This document shows positions 1 through 11,800 of a stretch of DNA of 64,000 nt, piece after piece (position 1 is the stretch's first letter; the number at the start of each line of letters is the position of its first letter). The translations under genes and the position numbers were made by a program. Origin of the DNA: Rhizoctonia solani (taxonomy: Eukaryota > Basidiomycota > Agaricomycetes > Cantharellales > Ceratobasidiaceae); contig NC_057379.1 of assembly GCF_016906535.1 (NCBI RefSeq), positions 1,054,001 through 1,118,000 on the forward strand, read 5' to 3'. The notes below the pieces were generated by a model. It saw only the letters and a list, made by a program, of their open reading frames with translations. It was not told the origin of the DNA and made no database searches.

Positions 1-3000
1 CACGAGCGGCTCCTCAACCGACGGCTGATCCAACGACATATTCTCAGGCTGCTGACGGGGCTGGTGCCGCACAAGTTGTAATAGAGAAGTGTGAACCGGG
101 CCCTTCGCTGCTGTTGCATTGTGAATCGACTTCCTTGCGGGTTGAACTGTTTGCAGAGTTTTGGTTGCAGGCATCATACTTTGAAGGGTCCCTGTCGAAT
201 CTGGTGGTACATCTACCCGAGCCGCAGTGATACGAGTTGGACCAGGACGTTCCGATAAAGAGGCAGGTAACATTCGTCCTTTAGCCGGGCTCTCCACCTC
301 GGGGCTTGCCTCAGGCTCGGGCTCGTAGCGGCGAGTCTTTTGGGTCGAGAACCCAGGAACCGTAATATTAGCGAGTGTAGACCTCCACGAGCCGTCCTTT
401 TTGTAGCCCTCGGTTTTGATCAGAAACTCGACCCGGCCAGCAATCTCCGAGCTGCGATGTCATATTTAAAGTAGTTGAATTAAACGACGCAGATTTATAA
501 CTCACCGATCCCACTCTCCCTCGAGCCGAATCCCATGCGCTTCTTCCTCAACAAATTTCTGAACAACTGTCGGAATATCCACTAGTTTCAAATCAAGTTC
601 TTGGCGTGAAGACAGCCCGTGCATCAATGCTTGAGATTTTTGTACGCGTCGCATGTAATGTGCGAGCATGCGCCACTCGTGTTCGGTCCACTTGCGTGCA
701 CGGAGCTGGCGCCTTGACGGGGGCTCCCAATCTTCGTACATCGATGCTTCGACCATCATTTGGTTTCGAGAGAGGCCAGTCGTGCGGTCGCCCAGGTGGC
801 TAAGAGAGCTTCCCCTAATGCTGATATGACGGGTAGAATCGCCCGCCCGGGATACGGATCGAGACCTAGACCTGGACCTGTGAACACGAGAATACTCTTC
901 TATACGCTCCTCGTCTTCAACATATCCGAGCTAATATCCATTAGATACGATAGGAGCAGACAGAAACAGCGAATGATAGCACTTACTTGGATGAGTGCCG
1001 ATTTGGCCTGCACAAGCGCTTCAGGTGGTCCACTAATTTTAATAACCGGTTCACCGTTGTCATCATAGTCCATCCCCTCCTCGTCCTCTTCATCCTCTGA
1101 TCCTAATTCTTCCTCTTGGTCGCTAGGGGCTGGCGAAGTCACGGATCCTCCACTTGAGCGCGGCTCTTGATCTGTTTGTTCTGGAACAGAGGATACCTCA
1201 TCTTCATCTGATTCTTCATGTTGGCTAGGGTGTCGGAATACAGGAGTACCAGATCGTCGAGTACTGGGCCCGTCAAAGCGAACACTAGCATCGTAATCCT
1301 GGACTTGCTCCTGTTGGCTACGACCAGACTCAAAGCTGAAATGATCCTGAGAAACGTGGCCCATGTCCAAGCCCAAAAGATTGCTCGAAGTAGAAGCGCT
1401 ACACAGGCGTTGGCAAACATGTAAGAACGCGCAATTGAGAACTCACCCAAAGGTGCCCGACTTGTTGCCTACGGAATTTGGCTTCGATTCAGACAGCCGC
1501 CTTAGGAGGCCATTCGCCTGGTCGCTCAACCTTGACATCTCGCCGGTTCCTAGAATATCTCCATCCTCTCTCTGACCTTGGGACATGTCTCTACTTCGAT
1601 CGCGCGCTTGCTTCGCCCTCAGCATCAAAATGTCCGAAAGCCTCCTCCCGTTAATCCCATTACCACCTGGAAGACTGTTCCCTTCTTGCACAGTGCTTCT
1701 TCCTGCGCTGGGACTGGGAGGCAACTCCGGTTCATTGTCGTCGTCATCGTCGTCGGCCGGGTTCGATAGGCGCGGCGCGCGGGGTGTCGGAACTCGTTGG
1801 GTGCGTAGGCTTCGGTTAGGACTGTTCGTCGATACCACAACAGAAATCTCGCGTTGGGGGGTGGTTTCGGTCCTTTCTGTATAGTCTACCTGACTGTCAT
1901 GGTCAGATAGATCAGCTTGGCTATCAGGGATTTCATCGTCATTGTCCATCGAGTCACCCAAATGAAGATCTGGAATGTGCCCAAACCAAGCGACGGGCGG
2001 GCTCCATTTCGGACAAAGGGGGTAGACTGAACAAACTTGGATCCCTTTGCAGGCGTGTCCTCAAAGTCCATGTGGGACTCATTAAAATCGAACCTCGAAG
2101 CCGGAGTGAACTCGACTGAATCGTCCGCAGGTGCTGAGGGAACGCGCGGAGTAAACGCATTCAAGCGTGATACTTGAGACTCTGGCAAGATCTTCAACCC
2201 TGGCGTCTTCTTGGGTATAGGTTTCTTGGTCACGGGCGTATGAGATTTGGCAGAGGCGCTTCGAGACAAGGTCGTACTGCGCTGCGAGACATCCGCGTGC
2301 ACAGTCATGTTTCGTTGGGACGTCTCCATGCGTAAAGTCGCGATACGCTCCGAGCGCATAACCATATCCCTGTCTAGCAAGTGAGAAAAGCTCGATTGAC
2401 TGGGCAACTTGGTCGTCTCGCGTTGTTCGGCCTAAAATGTCAACCCTGTGAGTAGCTCTCATGGGAGAGGTGGGGTAGACCTACCGGAGTATTAGGTAAA
2501 CTCGTCTCGGGCACTTCATCTGTGTAATCCATGTCTTGGTCTCGTTGCGAATCAACCGAACCCGTTGTATCCTGTCCTGAGCCAGTAGATTCGTGTTGCG
2601 AGCCAATCGATTCGTCCTGAGAACCGAGAGATACACTCATATGACCTCCTTCTTCGATATGTCCAACGTCCTGCTGCGAACCAACAGTTGCACTGGCGAC
2701 CGTATCTTGATGTGATCCAGGGGACCGGTCAAGCGAGGAAAGTTCAGGGGTAGGTTGCTGGAGCGTGACCTTGGAAGGAGAATTAAACACAGAGGCCGAG
2801 GTGGATGCCGAGTATCTTGAAGCCGAAGTGGAAGTCGTGGGATTAAGAGGCGAAGTCGACGACCTGATCCTGGAGGACAAAGTCGATCCTGAATGTTGGG
2901 AAGCCAAAGAGGCAGGTTTAGAAGAACCCATAGATGCCGAGGGTTGGAAAGAAGATACAGATGCTGTAGGCTTGAACGAAGATGCCGAAGCAGCGGGCTT

Positions 3001-5584
3001 GAGCACAGGAGTCTTTGAAACCGACTTGGTCGGTGGTCGCGGAATGACGACCTCCACTTTCATCGGTGATTTTGGCTTTACAGTCCGGTTTTTGGTGCTC
3101 GCACCCAAGCCTCCGTCTGCGACACAAAATCATGTTCCCACCACTGACTATCCCCTCCCCTAGACGAGCTCTCGCCTCTTTCCGGAGAAGTATTTCCCCT
3201 CCTCCCAGATGACGACCTTCCTCTTCTAGGCGAAACCTCGTTTGTTCGAGAGATTTCACCGTTACGCGTGGGGGATACTGCCCCTCCTGGCCCGCGGCCC
3301 TTTCTTTCCCCCTTCCTCGCATTTGAGTCGGAGATCCCGATTTGCGCGGCTTACGCTTCGTATGGGAGGGATCGCCACCGGGGGTAGTAGACGGGAGATA
3401 AAACGGTGTTGTAGAGGGGCCAGCCATCGATGGACCGGTTCCAGGAGTAGTTGATGTATTTCCGGGCGTTTTCAAAGGTCGAGCTCGGGGTGTTGTCGAG
3501 GGAAGATTTCGAGGAGTGGTAGAATGTGAAGGTCCCGGTGCCCTAGGGGTTGTCGTAGCACGCCGCACAGTCTCATCCCCTTCCTCCTCTTCCTGTTCTA
3601 CTTCCGTCTCCTCTTCGGCCTCTTCTTCCTCTTCTTCTTCCTCCATTTCTTCTGTACCTTCGCCCTCATCCATGACACCGATAGATAAATTCCCGCTTCG
3701 GTCGTTCAACTTCAACCCGTTCATGACACCAGCTAAGCTCTCTCTCCTGGTTCCGTCTCCACTGGCACGCCTGGAGCGCGTTCGGCTCGCGATTTCTCCT
3801 TCATCGCGCAGTATTTCTTTGATCTTTTCTTTTGAGGGTGTACCGAGAGACAACTGCGACAGGGAAAATCCGAGCGATGGGCGACGTTGGTAGAAACGTA
3901 TGTCTTCTGTCAAATCATAATCAGTATTCAGGCGAAATGAAAAAATCGGGCGATCGAACTAAGCAAGTTGATAGAAGAGGCTTTGGACTGAACACATGAA
4001 GGCTGGGAAAATACTCACTCGTGTTCTCGTGTTCATCAGGGGCGTACTCCGACGGAGTGTCTGAATTGGCAGGATCAGGCGTATCCTGGAAAGTGGCAGA
4101 TTTGGACTTTCTTTTAAAGACGTGGCAGGAGTAGTTGTAGCGGGTTTCACAGTAGCTGGGTCGTCGTGGGTTTATAAGCGGGTGTGGTCGTTGATCTCGT
4201 AGCAGGCGTTGCAGTAGGTCTAAAAGCGGGAGTCGCTGTTCCTCTGCTCCGGGCCCTTGGGGTTGTGGAAGTGCTAGCTTTCGGAGTTTGAGTTTGCGAT
4301 GACCCAATTTCGTCTATTTCAGGTAGACCCTCGTCTTCGTCGCGTAAAGGTTGAAGTGTATCTTCATCTTCTCCTAGTCCCTCATCATCCTCATCCTCGC
4401 CTTGTCCCTCCCCCTCCTCTTCCTGTCCTCTCTCGACCTCCGTCTCTTCATCGTATTCCTCTCCTAACGGATCATCCCTATCAGATTCCTCTTCCACATA
4501 AGACTCCTCCTGCACGACACTCAAGCCTTCATTATCTCCGCTCTCCACGCTCATCCTCAGGCGTCTCTCCGCCTCGGCTTGTGCAGCCGCAAGTCTCGCT
4601 TGGGACGCAGTCATCGTCTGTTTAGACGCCAGTCCCGCCTCGGCCTCTGACCGAGCGGTGGCCAATTTAGCCTTCGCTTCAGCAAGCCTTGCTTCCTTTT
4701 TTGCCTGCATGACGGTAGGAGTGACTATAGGCGGGGGAAGAGCCTTGGGCTCGTATCTTCTTGGAGTGGCCGATGGTTGTCGTGTAGATTTGGGTGAACG
4801 ACGAGGAGTAGCGGATCTCCGACGAGGTTTGGGAGTAAGCGAGGACCGCCGAGTGGAGTTAGTAGACTGCCTCCGAGTATTGTTGACTGTTTGCCGACCA
4901 TGAGCAACGCTTGTGAGCTTTGGGCTAGGTGTTTCTCCATTGTCAAAATCTGAATAAAGTCCCGCGCTGGAAATATCCATGGCAGCTCCCCCAAGTAGAC
5001 TAGACTGGTCACCGAGAGGAATGTTGAACGCTGTAGTAGAGCGCGCTCGTTCTTGTGCACGCGGAGGAGGGGGTGTTGGGGAAGGTACTCGTACCGAGCT
5101 TTCGGCTCTAGAGAGACGAGGGGAAGAGGGAGGAATAACGTCCAAGGATCATTCATCCTCTCACTAGACCGCAGTGGGAGGTCCAAACGTTGTCGCTTGC
5201 GGGCAGAAGTTGGTGGCGATCCAAGAGCTCTCTTCTTTGCGGCTGGCTGAGTGGGCTTTGTCCCATCATTCGGTTTCAGCGTAGCCGCTGGGGGTGGATT
5301 GGCCGTCCTTAGGATCTTGCGAGCTTTGGGATTGGGAGATTCCTTCTGCATCACCAGCCCTCGTTTTTTCCCCATCGACAATTCTTGTTTCTAAACAACA
5401 GCTCAAACTCTCCGTGTATAATGTTATATGCCATTAGACGTACCTCGCCGGCCGGTCCCTTCTCACTCATAGCGTTCCTTCCCCCCAGCGACGGGATCCT
5501 GCTCCCGCCAACGGTAGGTATCCGAGAACCCCCTGCTTTCGGGATCCGGGAGAATCCAGGCTTGGATGTACTGGCGGTGGGCAT
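1..5584 (-). CDS. Large low-complexity nuclear-type protein with SxIP repeats (3' part outside window)
   Basis: Multi-exon gene read from an ATG at 5584; the upstream in-frame TAG near 5605 rules out a longer start. The first introns are about 5443-5391 and 5164-5106. Further introns lie near 4010-3914, 3170-3122 and 990-930, and the frame is still open at base 1. In order, the protein shows: an N terminus with three GSRIP/FSRIP repeats; a basic NLS-like stretch (KKR, RKRQR); Ser/Thr-Pro-rich tails with many TPR and TTP sites; an Ala/Glu/Lys/Arg coiled-coil-like segment (about 4560-4720); long acidic Glu runs; a second TP-rich block (about 3430-3560); Ser-rich repeats; an RSRSRSVSR stretch; and a compact Trp-containing C-terminal region (about 500-720, KWTEHEWRML) that vaguely recalls a SANT/Myb-like helix. 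I do not recognise the family. The composition suggests a CDK-regulated chromosome- or microtubule-associated protein, which is inference only. Confidence 0.7.
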
Positions 5585-6037
5585 TCCGGCTGCCACGGAC
5601 TAAAATCAAAGGATGATCTGGTTGGGTCCAACTCTAGAAAAGTCACGTGATTCGGGTTTGTTTGGCACCGTGTTCTAAAACCGCCCCAGACCATCTTGCG
5701 CACTGCTAGCTCCGGCGTAGATGGTATATACGCACACGTTAAACATGATAAGATATTTACTTCTTGGTCATCAATACCATATATACGGGAAATTTACATG
5801 ATATATCATAAACAAAGGAATCTTAACCACAACACAACCCCAACATTAATTTCCTACAAATCGTAGACATATAGCTGTGGGATAGGCTTGGCTCATTGTG
5901 TCTCAAAAGAACAAATGATTCCTAGTAGTCTCATCTTAAATTCAGTGACTCCAAGTAAGCACGTCCGGGACCATATTCACTACCCTGACCTGTGTTCACT
6001 GGGTTCAATGGGGGAACCCGCACACCCTGTCCAGGCC
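5585..6037. other. Intergenic, promoter side of the minus-strand gene
   Basis: AT-rich spacer between the start of the large minus-strand gene and the stop of the receptor gene. It presumably holds the promoter of the former. No ORF or RNA gene seen. Confidence 0.5.
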
Positions 6038-7320
6038 TCAAACCATCCGAAGAAACACTACTTTTTCCGTCCGACCTATACCTCGCTCCATAAGACCCGA
6101 TTCACGCTGATTTACCACCCTAACGCCTCCAAATCCCGTTAAATCCCCCTCGACGGAATCTTCACCTGATAGCAGGTCACCGACAGACCGAGACTCGGCA
6201 CCCTCTTTTGCTTGATAATCAAGCCCCAGTACATTCGTTCTCGTCAGTAGAATCAACCCGACGTTGACAACTCCCGAAAGATTAAATATAGAGACGGCTA
6301 CAAACGACGCTGCCGCACTGACTTGACCACCGCTAAACATGATCCAACGTACTATGGAAACTGGGAGGATTGTGATCGTATATGCAAGGGGATACCTATC
6401 GTAAGTTAGTTGATTAATCGAACGAATGAGGTTGCACAGAGATTAAACATACCATAATAATGTGTTGCTTCCCAATACATTATTCCCCCTCCAGCTCCAC
6501 GCCAAAGATGCCCATCCAACTTCAGGATCCCATTTGATATTTCCTCTCAAAAGAAGGAAAAGTGGTGTATACAAGAGTACGCTTCCGAATCCAGATATCC
6601 ACAGCCTATGCCGTCATGTTAGACAAAAGCGGTGTACGGAGAGCTAGAAGTTGACCAACCAAACGTATTCAGCACCTATTCTATGCGCATTATAATTTGC
6701 ACTAATCCAACACCCTAGATCTCTTATATCAGGCCCACCCATAATTAAGGATATATGCCTTGCACTTACAATACGGTGTTGGGGCATAAAATCCCTCCAG
6801 AGCTCCCCCGACCCCAGCCCAAAGCGCACCAAAAGCCCACACCCCGAACACAATGCTCCCCCATACCCACACCCGGGCCTTGACTGCCCATCCACGAACA
6901 ATCGAAATAAAAGTCAAGAGTGTGATGGCGAGCGTAAAAAGAGCAACAGCAGTTTCTCCTAGAATTTGAATTGCGCCTTGGGCGTTACAGACCTGACCGC
7001 ACGAGACTTGAGCCTTCGAGGCCCAATGGATGTTTATTATGGCGCCGAATGACATTATCAAGTCTGCGATCAGCAGATTAAGCTGTTTATACTCTAGGAT
7101 TAAACTCTGCGTTGGGCATTGCATAGGTATATGCTCACCATCAGTCCGTCAATGTTAGTCCTAACTAATCTTCGGGGCGGTTTGGCCGGGTTCCGTGTAA
7201 TGCTAATGTAGTTAATCTACTACTATCTTAACTTATGAGCCTTGTTTATGACAAAATACCTACAGCCACATAACCAAGTAATGATACCACGCTGAGGGCA
7301 GAAACAAACCCCACCTGGAC
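6038..7320 (-). CDS. Seven-transmembrane G-protein-coupled receptor (Git3/cAMP-receptor-like)
   Basis: Multi-exon gene ending at a TGA at 6038. Exons read in order: a hydrophobic TM1 (about 7320-7253); a loop of type RNPAKPPRRL; TM2/TM3 with LLIADLIMSFG and the Cys-rich junction CGQVCNAQGAIQ; TM4 (AVALFTLAITLLTFIS); TM5 around VWGSIVFGVWAFGALW; then CWISANY plus RIGAEYVWL; TM6 with LAYTITILP; and TM7 FNLSGVVNVGLILLTR. This helix order, the conserved Gln-Gly after the TM3 Cys and the CWI motif are typical of fungal Git3/CAR-like receptors, which sit in the plasma membrane and signal through heterotrimeric G proteins to cAMP. The ligand cannot be told. Splice junctions after TM3 are clean (for example GTAAGT near 6770). 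The first one or two exons and the start codon are unresolved because I could not fit the TM1 exon and the next exon in phase. Confidence 0.82.
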
Positions 7321-8075
7321 TGTAAACTATCAAAATACGCAAGTTAAAGGTTGGGTTTTACCCCTCTTCAGTCATAATATATCAGACTAACTGATAGCCC
7401 CACGACATCTCCCGCTGACAAGCACACAGGAGAAGCACAATAATTAAACTGGTCCGAGAATTGGGATAGTACTTCGGAACTTGGAATACACTCCATGGAG
7501 AAGGGAGGAGAAAATAACAGCCGAGAAATTCTGAATGAGGGTCGTCGTTATAAAGACGTGATCTCTATAGCCATGCTACACCCGATGCCTATGTTCGGCC
7601 ATCGATCATACGGCGGCACTGGGAAAGCGATACCGTAAGCGCTCCCATCTCTTCTTTAGGAGTGCTATGAGGGCTGTGCCGGAACAACTAGGCCAGTTGA
7701 GCAATTCAATCAAGCAGCTGCGATAGCATCGAATCCCAAATAATTCTTATACCCGAAGTACATTATTGAATCTGTTCTCCCTCGAAAGACGAACCTTTCG
7801 TCTATACGTATAGGTAAAAGCTATCCAGAAAGATTTTCTTGATAGCCTCCTTAATACGGGTTCAATTCGATGGATTTACTGAATAACGTCAATTGATTGG
7901 CAGCCTATGTGATGGCATATGATAATGGTCATCGGGTCAACTTCACAGCCCTGTATGATTTTATGGTTCTGGTAGGTTCCATTAAGCCAATGCTATGACA
8001 ATATCGATCTCTTTTGATATGTTTGTGACTAGGAGAGGTATTGCCTAACTCACTAGAGCTTGTGTGTATGGTAGT
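7321..8075. other. Intergenic, no gene seen
   Basis: Short AT-rich ORFs only. The N-terminal exon or 5'UTR of the receptor gene may lie at its left end (an ATG near 7411 is quickly closed by a stop). Confidence 0.4.
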
Positions 8076-9341
8076 TTACTCTATCAACCCCTCTTGCCGC
8101 TCTACCAGTGCATCGTGCAGCCCATGCTGCTTCCCAATGTTGTAAGTCATCGTCATTCGTGCAAAGGTTCCTTGCCCATCACTCAAACCGTCTGGCTCAA
8201 GTTCAAGCTGTTTGTTCATATTATTATATCACATCCTCAAACCCGAGAAGAACCCCACTCACCATTGCAATTACATCGTCAAATAAATGTGCCATCCCTA
8301 CATTGGCATTTGCCTGCCCCGACAGCTCCAAGGTCACAATATGCACGTGGAAATGATCTAGAAAGGTCAGTCCAGCGATTTTCTACAAGTAGCTGATACC
8401 GGACGTACAGTAGCTTGGTTGATAATGTACAAAAAGTCTTAACTGTCCGGCTGGTAGGCCATACTTGTCCTGCGCAACTTTGATGCTTTGTCTGCGAATG
8501 TTTCGAAGCATCGGTAGGTGCCGTTTACCTATTAACCCATCAGTATCAGCATTTGATCAAAGGTGAGCAAGACCCACGAATATCTCGTAAACTATGAATA
8601 TCGCGTGTATGCACGATCGCTTGAATATAAAACATTGACATAGTCGTACCGTCCCATTTGAGATCTGGTAGGATGATGAAACCCTCGGTGGGGGACCGAT
8701 CTTCGTATAAGATTCGATCGGCTTCAGATTCGTGCGACAGAATATTGTAGACCCTATGTATTGTTTGTGACAGACCTTTGAGAAGAACTTGAACAATACA
8801 TCTCACCACTGAAGTCTGCTCGTCGGAAATGCATCAATATAAGGCCTCACCACCTCCACATACAGTTGGGGGGTTTCTCGAACCATCGACCATGGTTGCC
8901 GCGTGAACTATTGCGCGAGTCAGTAGTTCTTAAAAAAATAAATTTATGAATTTCATATCTGCTTACCTTTCGGATATGAACATCTGTCGCATTTTCGACT
9001 ATTGTAATCTTCACATCTGGGCTCCGCTTCTCTCCTAGCCACCCCAACACCCAGTGGTATATATCATTCTGACCAATGGTCTCCAGTTTTCCAAATGCAT
9101 CTTTGACAGAAGATATCTCTTCCAAGGTGATAGGTGTCTTGGTTACTTGAATAATTGTGGGGATACGCTCATCGGTCTGGTCGTGTTTGGGAAGAGTGCC
9201 TAAAACGGAGATTGAGTGACTGAGCGGATCTGATGAAGATTGCAACATTATTAACGAAGGGAGTCTCTGAGGAACTTTCTCACCTTCATTGAGTACACGA
9301 TCCAGCTTGAAGAGTTTGAGGCGTTCAGTGTTGATCGACAT
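8076..9341 (-). CDS. Scavenger mRNA decapping enzyme (DcpS / Dcs1, HIT family)
   Basis: Starts at ATG 9341 and stops at TAA 8078-8076, with at least five short introns. DcpS hydrolyses m7GpppN left after 3'-5' mRNA decay, releasing m7GMP. The exons read in family order: FKLDRVLNE, ISVLGTL, an N-terminal dimerisation domain, WLGEKRSPDVKIT, ATDVHIRK, MVRETPQLYVEVVRPYI (about 8890-8840), NILSHESEADRILYED, GFIILPDLKWDGTTM, IHSLRDI, then the catalytic domain LRLFVHYQPSY followed by the HIT triad HFHVHI (about 8350-8330) and a C-terminal tail TYNIGKQHGLHDALVE. All hallmark residues are present, so it should be active. One acceptor is worth noting: the exon coding FTRQPWSMVRETP begins after an AATAG at about 8908; reading earlier gives a stop. 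The family assignment is firm; exact exon ends are by eye. Confidence 0.93.
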
Positions 9342-9436
9342 TAATATGTGATGATCAACGCAGTCGCTTCTGAGTTGCTATAATTGGCGACAGTTAGAAG
9401 GGCTCATAGGACGACCAAATAGTCGCAAATACCCTA

Positions 9437-9662
9437 GGCACACAAATTAAATGCACCACTAGACACTTTAAGCACCACCACAACTTCAAAAGTGGTGAGC
9501 AAGTTCGGGCGAATGCAGCCAAGCAGCAAAAATTCTGACTGCGCAGGGGATACTAACGTCTGACAATAAAATACACAAGCTTTTGAGACAATTTTAGGCC
9601 GAGTCAAGGGGAGAAATCGGCCACCGCTTTTTGAAATAGTGGTGGTGCTCAAGGTGCCTACT
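9437..9662. repeat. Imperfect inverted repeat, possible MITE
   Basis: The left arm has GCACCACCACAACTTCAAAA (about 9470-9490). The right arm, reverse complemented, has the related GAGCACCACCACTATTTCAA (about 9655-9636), with GGCAC at both outer ends. The arms are diverged and unequally spaced, and no target duplication could be set. The rest of 9342-10079 holds no supported gene. Confidence 0.4.
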
Positions 9663-10079
9663 ATCTACACACCGTCTTGGACAAAATCATCGCTGCGAAC
9701 AATAAATTTTGTGCTGCGCTAGGAAAATAATCCAGAGGGTACTTATTGATTCAGGAATCTTTTGCGCGAAATTAAAAGAGAAGCCTTATGTGACGTGTAA
9801 CATGCATTTTCACTCCTATAGCCATTACGCCATACTAAAAGAACCAGAAGTAGCAAGTTTATATTTTAAGAGTCTTTGTGTATCAATACGTATAAATTAC
9901 GTGCTAATATGTGTCTTGTTTGATGAGTATAGGGAAGAAGCGTTAATTCCGGTAGAAGGGCTTCAAGCGCTAACCGAACTACATACCGCGACACCTTACT
10001 TGACGAATTGATCGCATCGAGCAACTTATTTTAAACTGAACTTGATATATACCACTACTACCTAGCTGGTTCTCTTCAA

Positions 10080-11546
10080 ATGGATGTTGAAGCGGAGCTT
10101 ATTCCATCGCTACAGGTGAAACTACAGGAATCCAAAACAACAACAGAATGGTTCAGAAATCGGTCTAGGTGCAACGTTAGCAACAGGCTCCCGCCAGAGC
10201 TATTATCGCGTGTTTTTCATCTAGCCCTCGATAACCATTTTTGCGCCAAAAACTATTATTGCGGCACAGAAACAAGGGCAGATTCGGTCTATCCAATAGT
10301 ATTGTCTCAGGTTTGCTCTTACTGGCGCGGGGTTGCGTTCAGCACTCCCGTTCTATGGGCGCACATTGATTTGTCTACTTCGACCACCCTAAATCAACTA
10401 CGCCTCAACCGTCTTGCGAAACTGCATCTGGATCTTGCCTGCGGAATACCGCTAAACCTTCACGTGTTCGACTCGAGAAAATATCCTATGTCTCCCTTCA
10501 GCCCATGTGATCCTCTGCACAGTCTCATCGTTCAACTATCAGGTCGTGCCTATTCATTAAATCTAGATGCTGGCCAGGATTACGACTGCGCTATTCACGG
10601 TGGTATTCTATCGGCCCTATTTGAGGGTGCTGTAGCTGGAAGACTTGCAACAATAACGATGAGCCACGAAGATATTTACCACTCAGTTATCAAAGGGAAA
10701 GATCATATCGGTGCCGACCCAGAAGACGTTAGGGTAAACCTGCTCACGGAGCAGCTTGAAGAAATATTATCCGGTGTCGTCGCCTTACATCTTAACCGCA
10801 TCTACCCTCAGTGGAATAGTCGTGCATTTCATGGTCTCGTGGAACTCCGCCTAAGAGGCATGTATTCATCGGTCTACATTAAAGAAGCAGAATTTGTAGG
10901 CATTCTGCGATTAAGCCCTGGGCTACGTATCCTTGAGCTGGGAGTTGAGATCGACGACCCGCTTCCGACCAATACGCGAGTGACTGGGGTACCCCTAGAG
11001 AGCCTGGAGATACTCGACCTGTCTGGAACGAGATGCTATTGGCATGCTATCATACTCCGGTGGCTCAATCCCGGGTCAAACCCACTTCAGTTCAAGTTAT
11101 ATCGAGGGACATGCGAGAATCTGGAGACAAAAATCAGTCTGGGTCCGTTCTTATCACGGTCCCACATCACTAGGGTGTTCGAAACAGGCTTAAAGCTCTT
11201 ACACATCCTCGATCTACTTGAATTGTGCCCAAATCTTCAAGAAATGGTTGTATCCTGGGTGAACGCTTGTGCAACAGACCCTCTACAAATAGAAGATACT
11301 GGTCGTATAAGTTTGACTCGCTTGGAGTGCCTGTATGTTACTGGCAAATCGGTTCAGGTAGAGGACATTATCGCACTAATGAATGTTCCCACATTCACGG
11401 TCAAAACAGCCGTGTTTTACGATTGCATCCTCCTTGACGGGGGCATCCGTATCCCGATAGACCAACAACTCTACGGGGTCCCGAAAATCTCGGGAGCGCT
11501 CCGAGACTCGCTATTGTCGGCGAGCACTCCGGAGCGTCTACTATGA
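10080..11546 (+). CDS. F-box domain protein with C terminus supplied by a MITE
   Basis: Intronless 488-codon ORF. The N-terminal helix is followed by an F-box-like motif NRLPPELLSRVFHLA (residues about 37-51), then LSQVCSYWRGVAFSTPVLWAHIDLS, the classic continuation in basidiomycete F-box proteins, then leucine-rich segments. F-box proteins are SCF ubiquitin-ligase substrate adaptors; the substrate is unknown. It is a paralogue of the minus-strand F-box gene at 46263-47902 (shared LPPELLSR-FHL, LSLVC-W-V-FS-P-LW-HIDIST, SRAYHGLVELR-type motifs). Codons 464-488 and the stop lie inside a 207-bp MITE, so the native tail is lost from this frame; the tail is still readable beyond the MITE. It could be a functional shortened protein or a young pseudogene. 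Confidence 0.82.
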   Translation: MDVEAELIPSLQVKLQESKTTTEWFRNRSRCNVSNRLPPELLSRVFHLALDNHFCAKNYYCGTETRADSVYPIVLSQVCSYWRGVAFSTPVLWAHIDLSTSTTLNQLRLNRLAKLHLDLACGIPLNLHVFDSRKYPMSPFSPCDPLHSLIVQLSGRAYSLNLDAGQDYDCAIHGGILSALFEGAVAGRLATITMSHEDIYHSVIKGKDHIGADPEDVRVNLLTEQLEEILSGVVALHLNRIYPQWNSRAFHGLVELRLRGMYSSVYIKEAEFVGILRLSPGLRILELGVEIDDPLPTNTRVTGVPLESLEILDLSGTRCYWHAIILRWLNPGSNPLQFKLYRGTCENLETKISLGPFLSRSHITRVFETGLKLLHILDLLELCPNLQEMVVSWVNACATDPLQIEDTGRISLTRLECLYVTGKSVQVEDIIALMNVPTFTVKTAVFYDCILLDGGIRIPIDQQLYGVPKISGALRDSLLSASTPERLL

Positions 11547-11675
11547 CGCTCAGAAGTGCTCGTGGAGTGCTCTCGAGTGCTCGCCGAGCAATCCGGATCC
11601 GTCGGATCCTAACGAGGAGGTTCCCAAAACCGGAGCACTCTAGAGCGCTCCAGAGTTTTTAGGGACCCCGTAGAG
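11469..11675. mobile_element. 207-bp MITE copy 1, inserted in F-box gene
   Basis: Terminal inverted repeats begin CTCTACGGGG and end CCCCGTAGAG and extend inward over about 35 bases (GGAGCGCTC is shared). Copy 2 at 55438-55644 has exactly the same length. Flanking AA on both sides may be a 2-bp target duplication. No coding capacity, so non-autonomous; the TA duplication of copy 2 suggests a Tc1/mariner-like source. Confidence 0.88.
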
Positions 11676-11677
11676 AA

Positions 11678-11800
11678 GAGACGCAACTTGAGGAATTGCG
11701 TCGAAGCAATCCAGACGTCACGTGCATTTGGTGGACGAACGTATCGAGTCCAGTCGAAAGCTGGAACAGATCGAATCGACGCGATGAAGGCCACGTATGA
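11678..11800 (+). pseudogene. Displaced 3' end of the F-box gene beyond the MITE
   Basis: Open frame from 11678 to a TGA at 11798. It reads ETQLEELRRSNPDV and later SSPVESWNR, which lines up with the C terminus of the other F-box protein (SHIKELGKKYPSV, then GSVKSWN). Dropping the MITE plus one AA joins this frame to codon 463 of the upstream ORF with no gap relative to the paralogue. It is therefore the original C terminus, now untranslated because the MITE brings its own stop. Confidence 0.8.

Noticed and set aside
3516..3893. Ser-rich plus-strand ORF
   Set aside because: It is the antisense of the Glu-rich segment of the minus-strand gene.
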